Of a stretch of DNA of 64,000 bases, positions 50,708 to 63,711 are shown in pieces. Location of the stretch: NCBI RefSeq assembly GCF_030445035.2, contig NC_080688.1, forward strand, positions 63,955,449 through 64,019,448, in the 5' to 3' direction. The notes under the pieces are model-generated. The model made no database searches and had not been told where the DNA came from. It saw only the letters and a list, made by a program, of their open reading frames with translations. The translations under genes were made by a program, and so were the position numbers. The DNA comes from Dasypus novemcinctus (taxonomy: Eukaryota; Chordata; Mammalia; Cingulata; Dasypodidae). Within the stretch, counting starts at the first letter, position 1; the number at the start of each line of letters is the position of its first letter.

Positions 50708-52769
50708 CTGTGCATAAATTGAAAAACAAAAAATTGATGTGAACATGGAAGCATGGTTATTCAAAATACCATGATGTAAAACATGGAAAATGTACAGAAT
50801 ACTTCCTTCACCCAGAAAATATACGCTTCACTTTTTTTTACAGACATTTAGTATTAGTTACTTATATTTTCTATATGAAGGAAGCCAATAAAATGGAACA
50901 TGTGACTCCAGATAAGTTATGATCATGCTTTTAAAATATGTGAACATCAATGCTCTCTAGCTTAATGAAATCACAGCTATCACGCCCTTTCCATTTTCTC
51001 TGTCCAAATCAAAGATCTAGTATCTAATGTTATTAGACCTACTAACAGTGAAAATAATCAAAATTTTTTAAAAAAACTTATCTAATTTAAAAACGGATGT
51101 CAACTGGTATTTTTAACACAGGAAAAATTCAACTTAAATAAAATAGACACATATACATAGCTAAGATTTTTCACGTTATTTTGGTTGACATATATTCAGT
51201 TTCATCTGAATATTATTATTGCTCTTTTATCACTAGAAAGGACAAGAAAATAGATTTTAAAGTCATTCTACTACAGCATACCACCTTAAAAGTTTTAAAA
51301 TTTGCTGTGAGGACCAAACAAGTATATGAAAGCATCAATTAGTTAAATGATAGTATGAATATGAAAATTTTGGTGCATCTAAGCTTTTTATCGATAACAC
51401 CTATAAAACAAAGATCAGAAGGATCTCAAGGATTTTTTTCCCCCACATTTCTTTCTGGACCATGAGCAGCCCAGAGAATAATTCTCCCTATTTTTCCTTC
51501 AACTAATTCATTTCAAAGCATCTGCTAGTCTGTGAGAGAAAGGAAGAACAAAGAATTCAATAGACAGTTTGGAACAAAATTTATGACCACCGAAGTCTTT
51601 CAGGTAACAGGTTGTAATTCTTTCAGTTAAAAGGAAATTTCTGAAACTCAATTCCATCTCTCACATATTATTAAAATCAAAACTGTCAAGGAGGGAAAGG
51701 AATATTTCAAAACAACTTTTAAAAATAAAACTAATAAAATTTCAAATTTACACATTGCTAGTGATCTAACTGAATCAACATTTCAAAGGGCAATGGTAAA
51801 AAGTGCTGACTTCCGTTATAACAATCATGTTATGCTATGCTTCAGAGCTACCTGCACAACCTGGCTCCAGAAAAATTGTATGTCCTGCTTTCAGGACTTA
51901 TAGGAACTATGATACTGCAGGGAGAAGGCCTCTTCAGAAACCTTCCAGCACCTTTTTGAGATATTTTGCAGTTTCTCTTGTTTTTTAGGGTACAGTAATT
52001 TATCTTTCATTTATTTAAACTATAAAAAATCAGAAAAGCCAAGAAATTAGAAGATAATTTAATCTTATCTTTTTCCCCCAAAGATGTACTTCCTTAAAAA
52101 TTATGATATAAATTATTTCTTTATTTTAAAAATATTTATCAAATAGCTACTGGAAGCATATAAATGGCATGTTGTAGTTTATATCACAACAGAAACAATT
52201 AAATTCTAGAGTCTTATGAATGAGTTTACCTCAAAAGGAGTAGTATACAACTGACTTCTTCCCTTGAAAATTACAAGAAAATGACTAACAAAAGTGTAGA
52301 TCAAGAGGCTATTCTGAAAAAAAAATATTTCAAAGGAACAAATAAAATTGTTTTATGCATTAAAAAAAAAGACTATTTTGCTTTTTTGAGACTAGTAAGA
52401 ATATTTCATTCAAGTAACTCTGGGACTAATAAAAGAACCAGGATCTAAATGAGACATAAAGAACTTTAGATGAGCTTTATTCAACACTTGAATCAAAGAA
52501 TAATAACCAATAATTATTTTAAAACGGTAATCAATCTAGAGGTAGAAGGTCCTGGATTCCTAACTCAGCCACTTTCTAATTGCTCTTAGAGACTACATTT
52601 TTAAGCCTCAGTTCTCTCACTGATTATAATACCTCCCTTACAAAATTTGTGGGCTTACTGGAAAATACAACCATTAGTTTCTGTCTAGTAACATTATTTT
52701 TATTCTTGTTTGTTTAAGAAAAATATTTTGAAAAACATCCAACTTATAACAAAATATACACAGCACCTA

Positions 52770-53090
52770 AGATAAACCTAATTAGAACTATGTCAAAACT
52801 ATACAACAAAGAAAAATTTTAAACATTATTCAAGAACTGAGAAGCAGATTGAGAAGAGACATACATGCACATAACCTAGACAGGAAGATATACAGATTTC
52901 AATTCTCCCAAATTTATATAATAATGCAATCCCAATAAAAATATCAAGTTGTTTTTAAGACTCAGGCAATATTATTCCCAACGTAGGACAATAAACAACA
53001 ATAACCAGGAAAAGTCAGATGCAGAAAAGCAGACACTGGCCCTACCGAACTCTGAAACACATTATACACAAACAAATAAAGCAGAAGAGA
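52770..53090 (+). mobile_element. L1 ORF2 relic
   Basis: Forward ORF2: TTTCAATTCTCCCAAATTTA, then AATGCAATCCCAATAAAAAT and CCCTACCGAACTCTGAAACA. Degraded. Confidence 0.75.
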
Positions 53091-53099
53091 TGTTCTGCT

Positions 53100-53959
53100 T
53101 CCAGTATTGGCAGAAGAGCCTCTACTAGGCTAACCTTCCTGCAGATGATGATGATAAACTCTTGACAAAATATAATCAACTATCTGAAAACACTAGCAAG
53201 AGACCAAAACAGATAAAAATTGAAAGGGAGTCAAACGGCAAAATAGGAAAACTGCATTCAGTAGGATTTGCTTTTTTATGTAGCTTTGTACCCAAGGGCA
53301 CTCGTCAGTCTTGAGTTGTGAAGGACACCAACACCTTTAGTAGAAAACAGTTTCAATGAACTGTCAGAGGATGGATTTGAAGCTGCTAGAGCCTGGGAAG
53401 AAAGGGTGGGATGGGATGAATCCTGTAAAACAGGGAGCCACAGGGGGTAAATATCAATATATGAGTGTGAACTCTGTCCACATCCTTCACTGAACCCCAA
53501 ATCATACATGTGAGGGGGAAATCTGTAGGGCCTGCCAAAAACTACCACTTAAAAGTAGAAGGAATTAAACTGAGGTTTCAGCTCTTGCCTAAATCAAAGG
53601 CAAACAGTTTGGATTTTGAGGCCACTCGAGTCAATTATCTGCTAGGAAAAAAATCAACACTTTTCAGAGGAGGACAACAGAATTCAGAGTCTCTGCTCTG
53701 CAATATTTCATTCACAGTATTCAAAGAAAAACTACTCAACACGAAGAAACAGAAAAATGTTATGTTCTCATCAAAAGAAAAAACCCAACAGAAACAGACC
53801 CAAAGTAATCAAGACGGGGGAAAAAATGAACCAAACGAAAATTCTGAAACTGAAGATTATGAAAGTAGAAATAAAAAATTAACCTCAAGGTTGGAGATGA
53901 CAGAAGACTCAGTAAATCTGAAGACAGATCAACAGAAATTACTCAATCAGAAGAACAGA
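53100..53959 (+). mobile_element. old L1/HAL1-like 5' region and ORF1 start
   Basis: Resembles the 5' UTR and ORF1 beginning of L1M/HAL1-type elements: CAGAATTCAGAGTCTCTGCT, then AACAGAAATTACTCAATCAG. Its sequence resumes at 56456 after an insertion (CCCAGAAAGAGAGGAAAGAG, then AATTATTTGAAATAATAGCT). The 165-codon open frame at 53510-54007 runs over the junction and is not a gene. Confidence 0.6.
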
Positions 53960-56444
53960 CAAAATGGGGGCAAGGGGTTGCCTTCGGGTGGGGCTTTGTG
54001 GGTTTGAGGGGGGCTGGGGATGGGAAGAGGGGTAATATTGTCCAAAAATTGGGGGGAGGGAGGGGCAGCATACGGTCATGGGAGAGTGTCAGGTGTTCGT
54101 TAAGAACAAAATGTTGAGAAAATCATATCAAAGTATAAGTAGGAGGGTTACCTGTTTAGGATGCTCAGGGGGTATGGTCTGATGCGGGACAGACTTCGGG
54201 GGAATAGCTGAAGGCTCATTTTGCCAAGGTGGGTTGTACCATTGGGAAGAGACCCAAGAAATGAGAGTTGGGGTGGACCCACATCCTGGGGAGGACTAAT
54301 GCCGTCGAATGGAGAGAACTGTATCTCTCGTGAGAAAGGATGGCTCCCAGGGCATTAAGGCAGTTGAGAAAGTCAGGTCCTGAATATTGCTGCGGGTATC
54401 TCTGGACATGGCTTCTTGGGAAGTGGAGATTGGCTGGCATTGTGGGCCCCAAGGGGAGGGGAAAATGGATGTGGAATGGATGGAACCAAGGCAAATATGG
54501 GGGCAAGGGAGGAGTTCTGTGAGAGTACACGAGGATGAATATAAAACATGTTAATATTACACCAAAAACATATAGGGGACGACAGACTAATAATGTAAAC
54601 CATAAGGCAAAACATGGGATAACTAAAAAATTTAGAAAACTGTACAATCTAAAGTATGGACTACATAGTAAGCACAGATGTCATCTTGTTTGAAAGCTAT
54701 TGTCTCGGAATCTGTACATCAGTTTCAGGAAATATGATATGAATAAGTTAAAGGATTGTCGCTGTGGAAGGAAAAGGTTTTATGGTGGATCTGGGGAAGT
54801 ACTGTATATTGTATATATGAATTTCGGTGATCTAAGACTCTTCTGAAGCTGACATTATGTTGGGATTCACTTTACAGGAAGTTTTGGATCACAGAGTGGT
54901 TCGACAATGGCAGCGGAGGAATACTGATATAGGATGTTATTGACAGGATATATATGGCTGACAGGGAGTTATACAGGGCATATGCCCAGGGTATATAGTA
55001 ATGTCTAGATATACTCATAGGGGAAATAATTAAAAACAACAGCTGGGGGGGTACTGGGCCCCTGGCCGGGGGGTCACTATCGTGGACCCTGGGGGAGCAG
55101 CGGCAGTCCCAGGAAGGAAGGAGGGCCCAACAGTGGGCTCCTGATACTAATGGCTATGCTTTTGAGCTTATACACCTGTAATAAGAACAAGGCCTAGAGT
55201 AGCACTGTGCCTGGGAGTTTCCTCCTGACAGCCTTCATGTTACTCAAATGTGGCCACTCTCACAGCCAAACTCAGCATGTAGATGCAGTGCATTCCCCCC
55301 AGCGTGGGACATGACACCCAGGGATGAGCCTCCCTGGCACCGAGGGATCACTACCACATACCAGCTGAAGATGCAACTAGAAAATGACCTTGAATTAAAG
55401 GTTCAATACGGATCAGCAGAATATCCCTGTCTACATATAATAACATGACTTCAAAATGCTGTTTGACCTAATGTAAGGGGGAAATGGAAAGGAGAAATGA
55501 GATTATAAGGCTATGAGTCTCTAAAAAAGAGTCTGAAGGTTGTCAGAAGGAATGCCCTTATGCACAACTGAGCAGAATCTAAGAGACAGATAAAGTAGAT
55601 ACAACCCCAGGTATTGGTTCTTTTGAGGGATAAAGAGACCCACGGGTTCTATGGCCATGGCAGATGAGGTTCACTGCCACGGCAGATGGCCCTTCTTTGG
55701 AGCTGGTGTTTCTGCATGATGGAACTGGACTCAGAGGGGATCTCTTCTCACAAGACTTGCATGCTACTTTATTGGAATTATAGTTGGTGCTGGGGTTTAA
55801 GATATATTTAGGGGATTTGAATCTCTGGACTGATAATATGACACCCAGGCCCAGAGCCTCAACAGAACTCAGCTCCTACACTTTGATTTATTGGACTTAC
55901 CCCACTCAGCTAACATGGAGTTGAAGAAGGTCAACCACCACACCATGGAGCCTAGAGTGTCTACAACTGAAAGCAGGAGGAGTGCATCCCGTATCCATGT
56001 GGAATCTAAGCCCCCACTTGACATAGATGTGCAATGGACACAACCAATCCAATGTCCACAGAGAAAATGTGGAATGGGTGTGGGAACGGTAGCCATGGTG
56101 GCTGCTGGGTTTGGGGAATGGGAGGAAGAGATGAGATGTGGAGACGTTTTCGGGGCGTGGAGTTGTCCTGGGTGGTGCTTCACGGACAATTACGGGACAT
56201 TGTAGATCCCCCCAGGGCCCACTGGATGGAACGTGGGAGAGTGTGGACTATGATGTGGACCATGACTACGGGGTGCAGGGATGTTCAGAGATGTACTTAC
56301 CGGGTGCAATGGATGTGTCACGATGATGGGAGAGTGTTGCTGTGCAGGGAGTGGGGGGTGGGGGCGGTGGGGTTGATTGGGACCTCATATTTTTTGAATG
56401 TAATTTTTAAAAATAAATAATTTTAATTTAAAAAAAAAAAAAAA
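53960..56444 (+). mobile_element. 2.5 kb noncoding L1-type retroelement
   Basis: A complete retroposition: an exact 11 bp target duplication AGAAGAACAGA (53949-53959 and 56445-56455) with an A tail of about 15 bases at the right end. It split an older L1. No L1 ORF1 or ORF2 sequence is visible inside. The 3' part is shared with the copies at 562-1327, 34960-36540, 59888-61060 and 61800-62320, and resembles L1 3' UTR (TGTGTCACGATGATGGGAGA near the end). It is either the 3' end of an L1 with an unusually long 3' UTR, or a non-autonomous L1 derivative such as a HAL1 relative. Open frames inside are short. Confidence 0.8.
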
Positions 56445-56455
56445 AGAAGAACAGA

Positions 56456-56590
56456 AAGAGAAAAAAAAAAAGACAATAACAAAATGAACAGTCTCAGTAA
56501 CATGTACAGTCCCAGAAAGAGAGGAAAGAGAGGACAGGTCAGAAAAAATTATTTGAAATAATAGCTGAAACACTTTCAACACAGACTATT
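56456..56590 (+). mobile_element. old L1/HAL1-like fragment, right part
   Basis: Continues the element at 53100-53959 after the 2.5 kb insertion: CAGTCCCAGAAAGAGAGGAA, then GTCAGAAAAAATTATTTGAA, as in L1 ORF1 regions. Confidence 0.6.
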
Positions 56591-57955
56591 ACAAATACTT
56601 ACTGAAGTAAGATTCAATAGACAAATCTTCTACGATATCCCTGCATCAAAACACATATAGCTCGGCAAGCATACTTGTGTTAGTATCTAATACAAAATCT
56701 TGCGTTCTTTGAATAGAACATTATTTCTTAAAGGCAGATCATCCCCTCTTAACTTTTACTTTCTTGCTTACATATCTAGCTTGAATAAAAAAGATGTGGG
56801 GAAAAGAGGCAGAAAAACTATAAAATCATCAGGATGCTAATGTGCCAAATAAGGTATGTATAGTATCAAGTATATTGAGCTGATCACTGAACTTACCAGA
56901 TTACTTGGTAGTAAACCTGGTAAAAAAAATCTTACCAAATTTCCCTAGTATTCACTTTCACAATTTTATCAATAAAATGAACACATCAAAAAATACTTTG
57001 AATAAACTCACATTTTGAAAAATTAAATTAAATTTAAAAATCTAGTCTAGAATTTACTGACAGGCAAATTTTACTCACACATCTAAATTAACGTTTTACA
57101 TTTTGGTCCAATCATTCATGGATATCATGTATTTGGGTTCATATGCTTTTTGCATTAAGGAAATTAGTATCTATTCATGTATTTGTTATTGGGAGATAAA
57201 AGACAAGCAATGAGAACTAGGTATAAGAAAACAGAGCACTGACTTCAGGCAAAAGAAGGTCTCTATCACAGAATCATGTAAAGCATTAAAGTAGTTTTAT
57301 TGTTCATGCATATTACCATGATTTATTGCAGCAGTTACACAACCACTGTCAAAGTAATAAACCTCATTATGTTTTACTACTTTTCACGACCTTCTGCCTA
57401 ATAGGCATATATTTCTTCTACATTTCAAAAAGAGCAAGAATCCATATTATCACTATGAAAAGATCAAAACATACTAAACAATGAATTAATTCAAAAGGGT
57501 TAAAAAAATTAGCAGAATGATAACAAAAGAAACTTCACTTGAGGCTCTAGTTTCAGATTAGAGATATGCTCATGAAATGTGTACTTGCAGGGAATCATTT
57601 GTAACTACCCATCCAGAACTATTTCTACTCAAAATAGAAATGGTCCTTTCATTTTTATATAGGACTAGCAAGATCAAAAGTTTGTATTTTACATAGCTCA
57701 GAAAATATGAGCTGAGTGCACATAGATCATTCTTAGGATAGACCATATGGTAGGTAACAAAAAAGTCTAAATAAACTAAAAAATATTGAAATCATACAGT
57801 GTAGTCCTCTCCACCCCCAATGGAATAAAATTAGAAATCAACAACAGAGGGAGACAGGAAAATTCAAATATGGGGAAATTAAACAATAGACTATTTTTTT
57901 AAAAACCAACGGATCAAAGAAGAAATCACAAGGGAAATTAAGAAATACTGTGAGG

Positions 57956-58049
57956 AGGGGCGTAGCTCAATAGCTGTGTGTCTGCTTTGCATGTACGAGG
58001 TCCCAGGTTCAATCTCAAGTAACTCCTTCAAAAAAAAATCAATTGTAAA
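57956..58049 (+). mobile_element. short DAS SINE (tRNA-Ala type)
   Basis: The head AGGGGCGTAGCTCAATAGCT and B box GGTTCAATCTC resemble tRNA-Ala. The perfect 15 bp target duplication AGAAATACTGTGAGG lies at 57941-57955 and 58050-58064. It inserted into the L1 relic. Confidence 0.95.
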
Positions 58050-58856
58050 AGAAATACTGTGAGGAAATAAAAAGGAAAAAATAGAACACACCAAAATTTA
58101 TGGGATGTAGCAAAGGCAGTGGTGAGAGGGAAATTTACAGCTATAAATGCTTATATGAATAAAGAAGAAATACCTGAATTCAGAGAAATATCTCAAACCT
58201 CAAACTAGAGGACCTAAAAAAATTAGAGCAAACTAAACCCAAAGCAAGGAGAAGGAAGGAAATAACAAAGATTAGAGTGGAGATAAATGAAATGAAGAAA
58301 AAAAAAGAGACAACAAATCCAAAAACTGCTTTCTTATCAACAAATCTTTAGCTAGACTGACAAAGGAAAAAGGATACAAATGACTAAAATAAGAAATGAA
58401 ATGAGGGTATATTACTGCTAACCCCAAAGAGAAAATATTAAGAGGATTATCATGAACAACTGTATATGACAAAAAATTAGATAACATAGATTAAATGAAA
58501 AAATTCCTAGAAACACAAACACCTACACCGACTCAAGAAACAGATCTCAACAGACAATAATAAAGAGACTGAATCAGTAACCAAAATCTTCCTAATAAAG
58601 AAAAGCCCAGGACCTGAGGGCTTCACTGGTGAATTTTACCAAACAGTCCAAGAATTAATACCAATCCTGCTCAAACTTCCAAAAACCTGAAAAGGGAATA
58701 CTCCCTAACTCATTCAATGAGGCTACATCACACTAACACCAAAGCCAGACAAAGATATTACAAGAAAAGAAAATTACAGACCAAAATCCCTTATTAATAC
58801 AGATGCAAAAATCATTAACAAAATACTAGCAAATCAAATCCAAATTAAAAGAATTA

Positions 58857-58941
58857 AGCAAATTAAAAGAATTATGCACCATGATCAAGTGGGATTTTGC
58901 AGCAAATTGAAAGAATTATGCACTATAATCAAGTGGGATTT
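58857..58941. repeat. 44 bp tandem duplication inside L1
   Basis: AGCAAATTAAAAGAATTATG and AGCAAATTGAAAGAATTATG begin two neighbouring units with a period of 44 bp (58857 and 58901). It is a local duplication of the ORF2 relic. Confidence 0.85.
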
Positions 58942-59887
58942 ATCCCAGGTGTGCCAAGGTGGTTCAAAATTAAGAAAATCAATTAATGTAATACACCACA
59001 TTAATAGAACAAAGGGGAAAAAATGCATGATGATGATTTCAATTAACACAAAAAAGGCATGTGACAAAATTAAGCGCCAATTTTCGATTAAAAAAAAAAA
59101 CACAAACATGTAGAAAACTAGGAATAGAAAGAATTTTCCTCAACATCATAAAGGACAAACCTGAAAAACCCACCACTAACATCAATGGTAAAAAGCTGAA
59201 AGCCTTCCCTCTAAGATCAGGAACAAGACACAGATATCCACTGTTACTACTGTTATTCAGTACTGTACCAGAAGTTCTAGCCAGAGAAACTAGGCAAGAA
59301 AAAGAAAGAAAAGGCATCCAGATTGGAAGGAAGAATTAAAACTGTCCTCATTTGCAGATAAGATCCCATATTTGGAAAATCCTGAAAATTCCACAACAAA
59401 GCTCCTAGGAGATAATAAGCAAATCCAGGAAATTGGCAGGATACAGTATTTATTACAAAAGTCAGTAGTGGTTCTATACGCTAGTAGTGAACAATGTGAA
59501 GCGGAAATCAAGAAAAAAATTCCACATACAATATCAACTAAAAGAATCAAATAATTAGGAATAAATTTAACCAAGTTTATAAAGGACGTGTACACAGAAA
59601 ACTATTAAGCATTGTTAAAAGTCACAGAAGACCTAATAAATGGAAGGACATTCTACAGTCACAGGTTGGAATAATAAATATTGTTAAGCCATCATTTCTA
59701 TCCAAAGTGATTTACAGATTCAACACAATCCCTTCTGTGCAGAAATGGAAAAGCCAATCATCAAATTTATACAGAAGGATAAGGGGCCCCGAATAGCCAA
59801 AGCCAACCTGAAAAAGAACGCAGTCTGAGGACTCACACATCCTAATTTTAAAACTTATTGTAAAACTACAGTAATCAAAATAGCACG

Positions 59888-61060
59888 GTTCCTGGGGATG
59901 AACCTCCCTGGCACTGAGGGATTACTACCAAACACCAAGGAGTAATGCAACTGGAAAAAGACCTTGAATAGAAGGGGGGAAAAGTAAAGACAAATGAGTT
60001 TATATGGCTAAGAGACTTTAAAATGAGGTGGGAGGTCTTCCCAGAGGTTAACGCTTATGTACTTCTCAGCAGGAACTCATAGACAAGTAAAGTAGATACT
60101 ACACCAAATAGAGGGGCTCCTGAGGGCTCTGGAGACACCCAAGTCCTATGGTCATGGCAGATAGCTTTGGCGCTTGGTGTCTTGCCAGTGGGCCCTACTT
60201 TGGTGTTTGTGCTCCCTGGTGTGACAGAGTTGGACTCAGATATGACTTCTCTACACATGCCTTTTCTGTCCTCTTTATTTGAACCTACAGTTGGTGCTGG
60301 ATTAGGTAGGTGTTTGTCCAAGAGACTTGAATCTCTGGGCTGTCCATGTGCCAGCTGGGCTCTGAAACTCAGCGGAGTTTCAACACCTACTCTCCAGTTC
60401 ATTGGACTCACCCAGGACAACTAACAAGGAGGTGAGTATGGACAACCACCACACCAAGGATCCGAGAGTCTACAACTGCAAGCAAGAGAGTCCCATCCAT
60501 CAGCAATATATGGGATTGAATGCCCCTTTCAATTAGAGATGGAATGTGCATTACCATCCCAGAATCCTCAGAATTGGGGAATAAAATATGAACTAGAGTG
60601 GACTTACTGGTATTCTACTATAGACTTACTGTGATTTTAGCAATGGAAGAAATTATATCATTGATGTGCAGAAAGTGGCCACTGGAGATGCTGAAGTCAG
60701 ACAAAGGGACAAAGAGGTGTAAGATGAGGGCAATTTCAGGACTTGGAATTGTCCTGAGTGGCACTGCAATAACAGATACAGGTCATTATATATACGGCCA
60801 TAACCCACAGAATTGAGTGGGAGAGAGTGTAAACTACAATGTAAACTATAATCCATGATTATTGGCAATGTTCCAAAATGTGTTCATCAATTGCAATGAA
60901 TGTACCACACTAATAAAAGAAGTTAAGGTGGGGAAGGGTGGGAGGTATGGGGAATGGGGCATATGGGAATTCCTTATATTTTTTTATATAACTTTTTATG
61001 TAATCTAAGTATCTTTTAAAAATAAATTTAAAATGTTATTTTAAAAAACAAAACAAAAAA
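59888..61060 (+). mobile_element. L1-type 3' UTR insertion
   Basis: Interrupts L1 ORF2, which reads AATCAAAATAGCACGG on the left and resumes AGCATGGAGCTGGCACAAGG on the right. It has an A-rich end and belongs to the family of 53960-56444 (GGGATGAACCTCCCTGGCAC), but is more diverged. Its 5' end is truncated. The target duplication is short (AGCACGG/AGCATGG). Confidence 0.8.
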
Positions 61061-61440
61061 CCAGCATGGAGCTGGCACAAGGACAGAATAAAGACCAAAG
61101 GAATAGGAAAGAGAATTTAGAAATAAACCCTCACATCTATGGCCAGTTGATTTTTGACAAGGGTGCCAAGTCTACTCAATGAGAAAGAATAGTCTCTTCA
61201 ACAAATGGTGCCAGGAAGACTGGAAATCTATATGCAAAGGAATGAAGATGGACCCCTACCACACACCATACACAAAAATTAACTCAAAATGGGCCAAAGA
61301 CCTAAATATGAGAACTAAAACTATAAAACCTCTGGAAAAAATATAGGCAAGCATCTTGAGGACCTTGTAGGCAATCTTTTCTTAGACTTAAAATACCATA
61401 AACACAAACAAAATTAAAAATAGAGACATGGGATTTCATC
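61061..61440 (+). mobile_element. L1 ORF2 relic, continued
   Basis: Resumes the ORF2 of 57690-59887: CAGTTGATTTTTGACAAGGG and CTCTTCAACAAATGGTGCCA, then GGGATTTCATCAAAATTAAT. The next insertions interrupt it. Confidence 0.9.
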
Positions 61441-61452
61441 AAAATTAATAAC

Positions 61453-61773
61453 TTTTTTTAAGAAAAATATTTACTTTATTCTCCCCCACCCCATCCCCCA
61501 GATGGTTCTCTCATCTGTTTGCTCATTGTTTGCATGCCTTCTCGCCAGGAGGTACCAGGAACTGAATTTGGGACCTCCCAGAAGGGAGACAAGTGCCCAA
61601 CAGCCTGAACCACATCTACTCCTCGTGGCCTGTGGCATTAGCTGGCTTGTGGTGTCTTCTTGTTGCAGTGTTACAGCATCTAGCCCATTATCTTTAGGAG
61701 GCACCAGGACGCGAACCCAGGACCTGCCCTGTGTTAGGCAGGCAACCAACTGGTTGAGCTGCGTTCACTTTCC
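61453..61773 (-). mobile_element. dimeric DAS-type SINE
   Basis: Two antisense tRNA-like heads lie at about 61545-61622 and 61696-61770 (CAGGACGCGAACCCAGGACC). The left part carries the GATGGTTCTCTCATCTGTTT tail also seen at 33246. The flanks AAAATTAATAAC and AAAACTATTAC may be a decayed target duplication. Confidence 0.75.
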
Positions 61774-61799
61774 AAAACTATTACCTGTTTTTTTAGTAA

Positions 61800-62320
61800 G
61801 TTTTCTTTTTTCTCTTTATTATCTTTTTTTTTAAAAAGATACACAGATCACACAAAATGTTCCATTAAAAATATAAGAGGTTCCCATATCCCCCCACTCC
61901 CTAAACCCCTACTCCTCCCACATCAACCTCTTTCATCAGTGTGGCATATTCATTGCATTTGATGAATACATTTTGGAACACTGCTACACAGCATGGAATA
62001 CAGTTTACATTGTAATTTACATTCTCTCCCAATCCATTCAGTGGGTTTTGGTAGGATAAATAATGTCCTGCATCTGTCCCTGCAATATCACTCAGGACAA
62101 CTCCAAGTTCTAAAAATGCCCCCTTATCACACCTATTCTTCCCTCTCCCTGCCCTCAGCAACTCCCATAGCCAATCTCTTCACATCAGTGATAAAGTTTC
62201 TTCTATTACTAGAGTCACAATAATTCTATAGTAGAATACCATTAAGTCCACTCTAATCCATATTTTATTCCTCCATCCTGAGGACCCAATTATTAACTTT
62301 TATATATCAATGGGCATCAT
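61800..62320 (-). mobile_element. L1-type 3' UTR fragment
   Basis: Antisense copy of the 3' part of the element at 59888-61060: GGTTCCCATATCCCCCCACT, CATTTTGGAACACTGC and GGACAACTCCAAGTTCTAAA are the complement of matching segments there. It also interrupts the L1 ORF2 relic. Confidence 0.8.
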
Positions 62321-63490
62321 TTTGAAAGTTAAAAAAAAAAACAACCCTACAGAATGGGTTCAAGTATTTGGTAAAATATATCTGATAAAGGTTTAATATC
62401 TAGAGTATATAAAGAACTTCTACAACAAAACAAGGGACACAAGACCCAATTTTAAAATGAGCAAGACTTGAACAGACATACCTCCAAGAAGATATACAAA
62501 TGTCCAAGAAGTACATGAAAAGATGCTTAGTCATTACCCATTAGGGAAATGCAAATCAAAATCATCTCATACACACTAGAATGGCTATCAAAACAGAAAA
62601 ACAAAAAAACAGACAATAACAACAACAGAAAGTTAGCGTTGGAGAGGATATAGCGAAATAAGAACACATGTACATTATTGATGAGAATGTAAAATGGTAC
62701 AGCCACTGTGGAAAAACAGTATGGGGATTCAACAGAAAGTTAAGTAGAGAATTACCAGAATGACCCAGGAGTCCCAGACAGGCAAAAGAACTGAAAGCAG
62801 GGACTCAGACGTTTGTAGTGATATTCATAATTATTCACAACTGCCAAAAGATGGAAGCAACCCAAGTGTCCACTGAACAGATGGATAAAAAATGTGACAT
62901 ACATACAATGGAATATTTGTTTGGCTGTCAAAAAAAGAATGAGGTTCTGATGGATGTGGCAACATGGATGAACTTTGATGATATTATTGAGTGAAATAAG
63001 CCAGACACAAAGGGACAAATATTTTATGATCTCCCTTATCTGAAATAATTAAAATAAGCAAATTCAGAGAGTCAGGAAATAGAATACAGGTTACCAGGGG
63101 CTGGGGAGGGAATAGGAAATGGGGACTTAATGCTTAATTTGGTATAAATTTTGTTTGGAGTGAAAAGAAAGGTTAGTAATGGATGGGTGAGATACTAGCA
63201 CAACATTGTGAACATAATTAACAGCACTGAATTTTTTCAATATATGTGAATGTGATTAAAGGGGAAATTTTTGGTTGTATATTAATAAAATAAAAAACAC
63301 AGGGCTGTACAAACACTAACAGTGAATTCTATTATAAACTATGGAATATTGTTAATAGTAGAGTTATAATATTCTTTCATCAATTCTAATAAAAGTACCA
63401 CACTAATGCAAGGTGCTAATAACAAAAGGGTATATGCAAACTCTAATTTCTGCATGATTTTTCTGTAAACCTACAACATCTCTCATATAT
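62321..63490 (+). mobile_element. L1 ORF2 end and 3' UTR
   Basis: Closes the L1 started at 57690: CCTACAGAATGGGTTCAAGT, GGGAAATGCAAATCAAAATC, ATGGAAGCAACCCAAGTGTC. Then comes a 3' UTR with GTACCACACTAATGCAAGGT and TTTTTCTGTAAACCTACAAC, typical of old L1 (L1MA/MB type). Confidence 0.9.
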
Positions 63491-63711
63491 ATATAAAATT
63501 CATTAGGATTGTGTCCTACAAATGGTGATGTTACCATGAGCACTGGAAAAGACTAATGATATTTGGTTTAGCAGTCTATAAATACCAAGTAGGGGGCTGA
63601 TAACGTAACTTACATCTTATGTCTATACTGACTTGTCTAATTGAATTCCCCAACTGTAATTACAGATTTAAGTTTGTCCTTCTGTTCTATAAATTTTTGC
63701 TATATGTATTC

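Larger units (their letters stand above)
57690..59887 (+). mobile_element. L1 ORF2 relic, main part
   Basis: Forward ORF2 including the reverse transcriptase region: GGATAGACCATATGGTAGGT, ACCAAAGCCAGACAAAGATA, CAAGTGGGATTTATCCCAGG and CAAATTTATACAGAAGGATA. Many stops and frameshifts. It is split by a SINE at 57956 and by the insertion at 59888, and continues at 61061. Confidence 0.9.

Noticed and set aside
53510..54007. 165-codon Lys/Gln-rich open frame
   Set aside because: The first part is an old L1/HAL1 5' region, and the end crosses the insertion junction at 53960.
57956..58049. tRNA-Ala gene
   Set aside because: A- and B-box-like motifs are visible, but the unit has an A tail, target duplications and a broken cloverleaf. 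It is a SINE, as are the similar units elsewhere.
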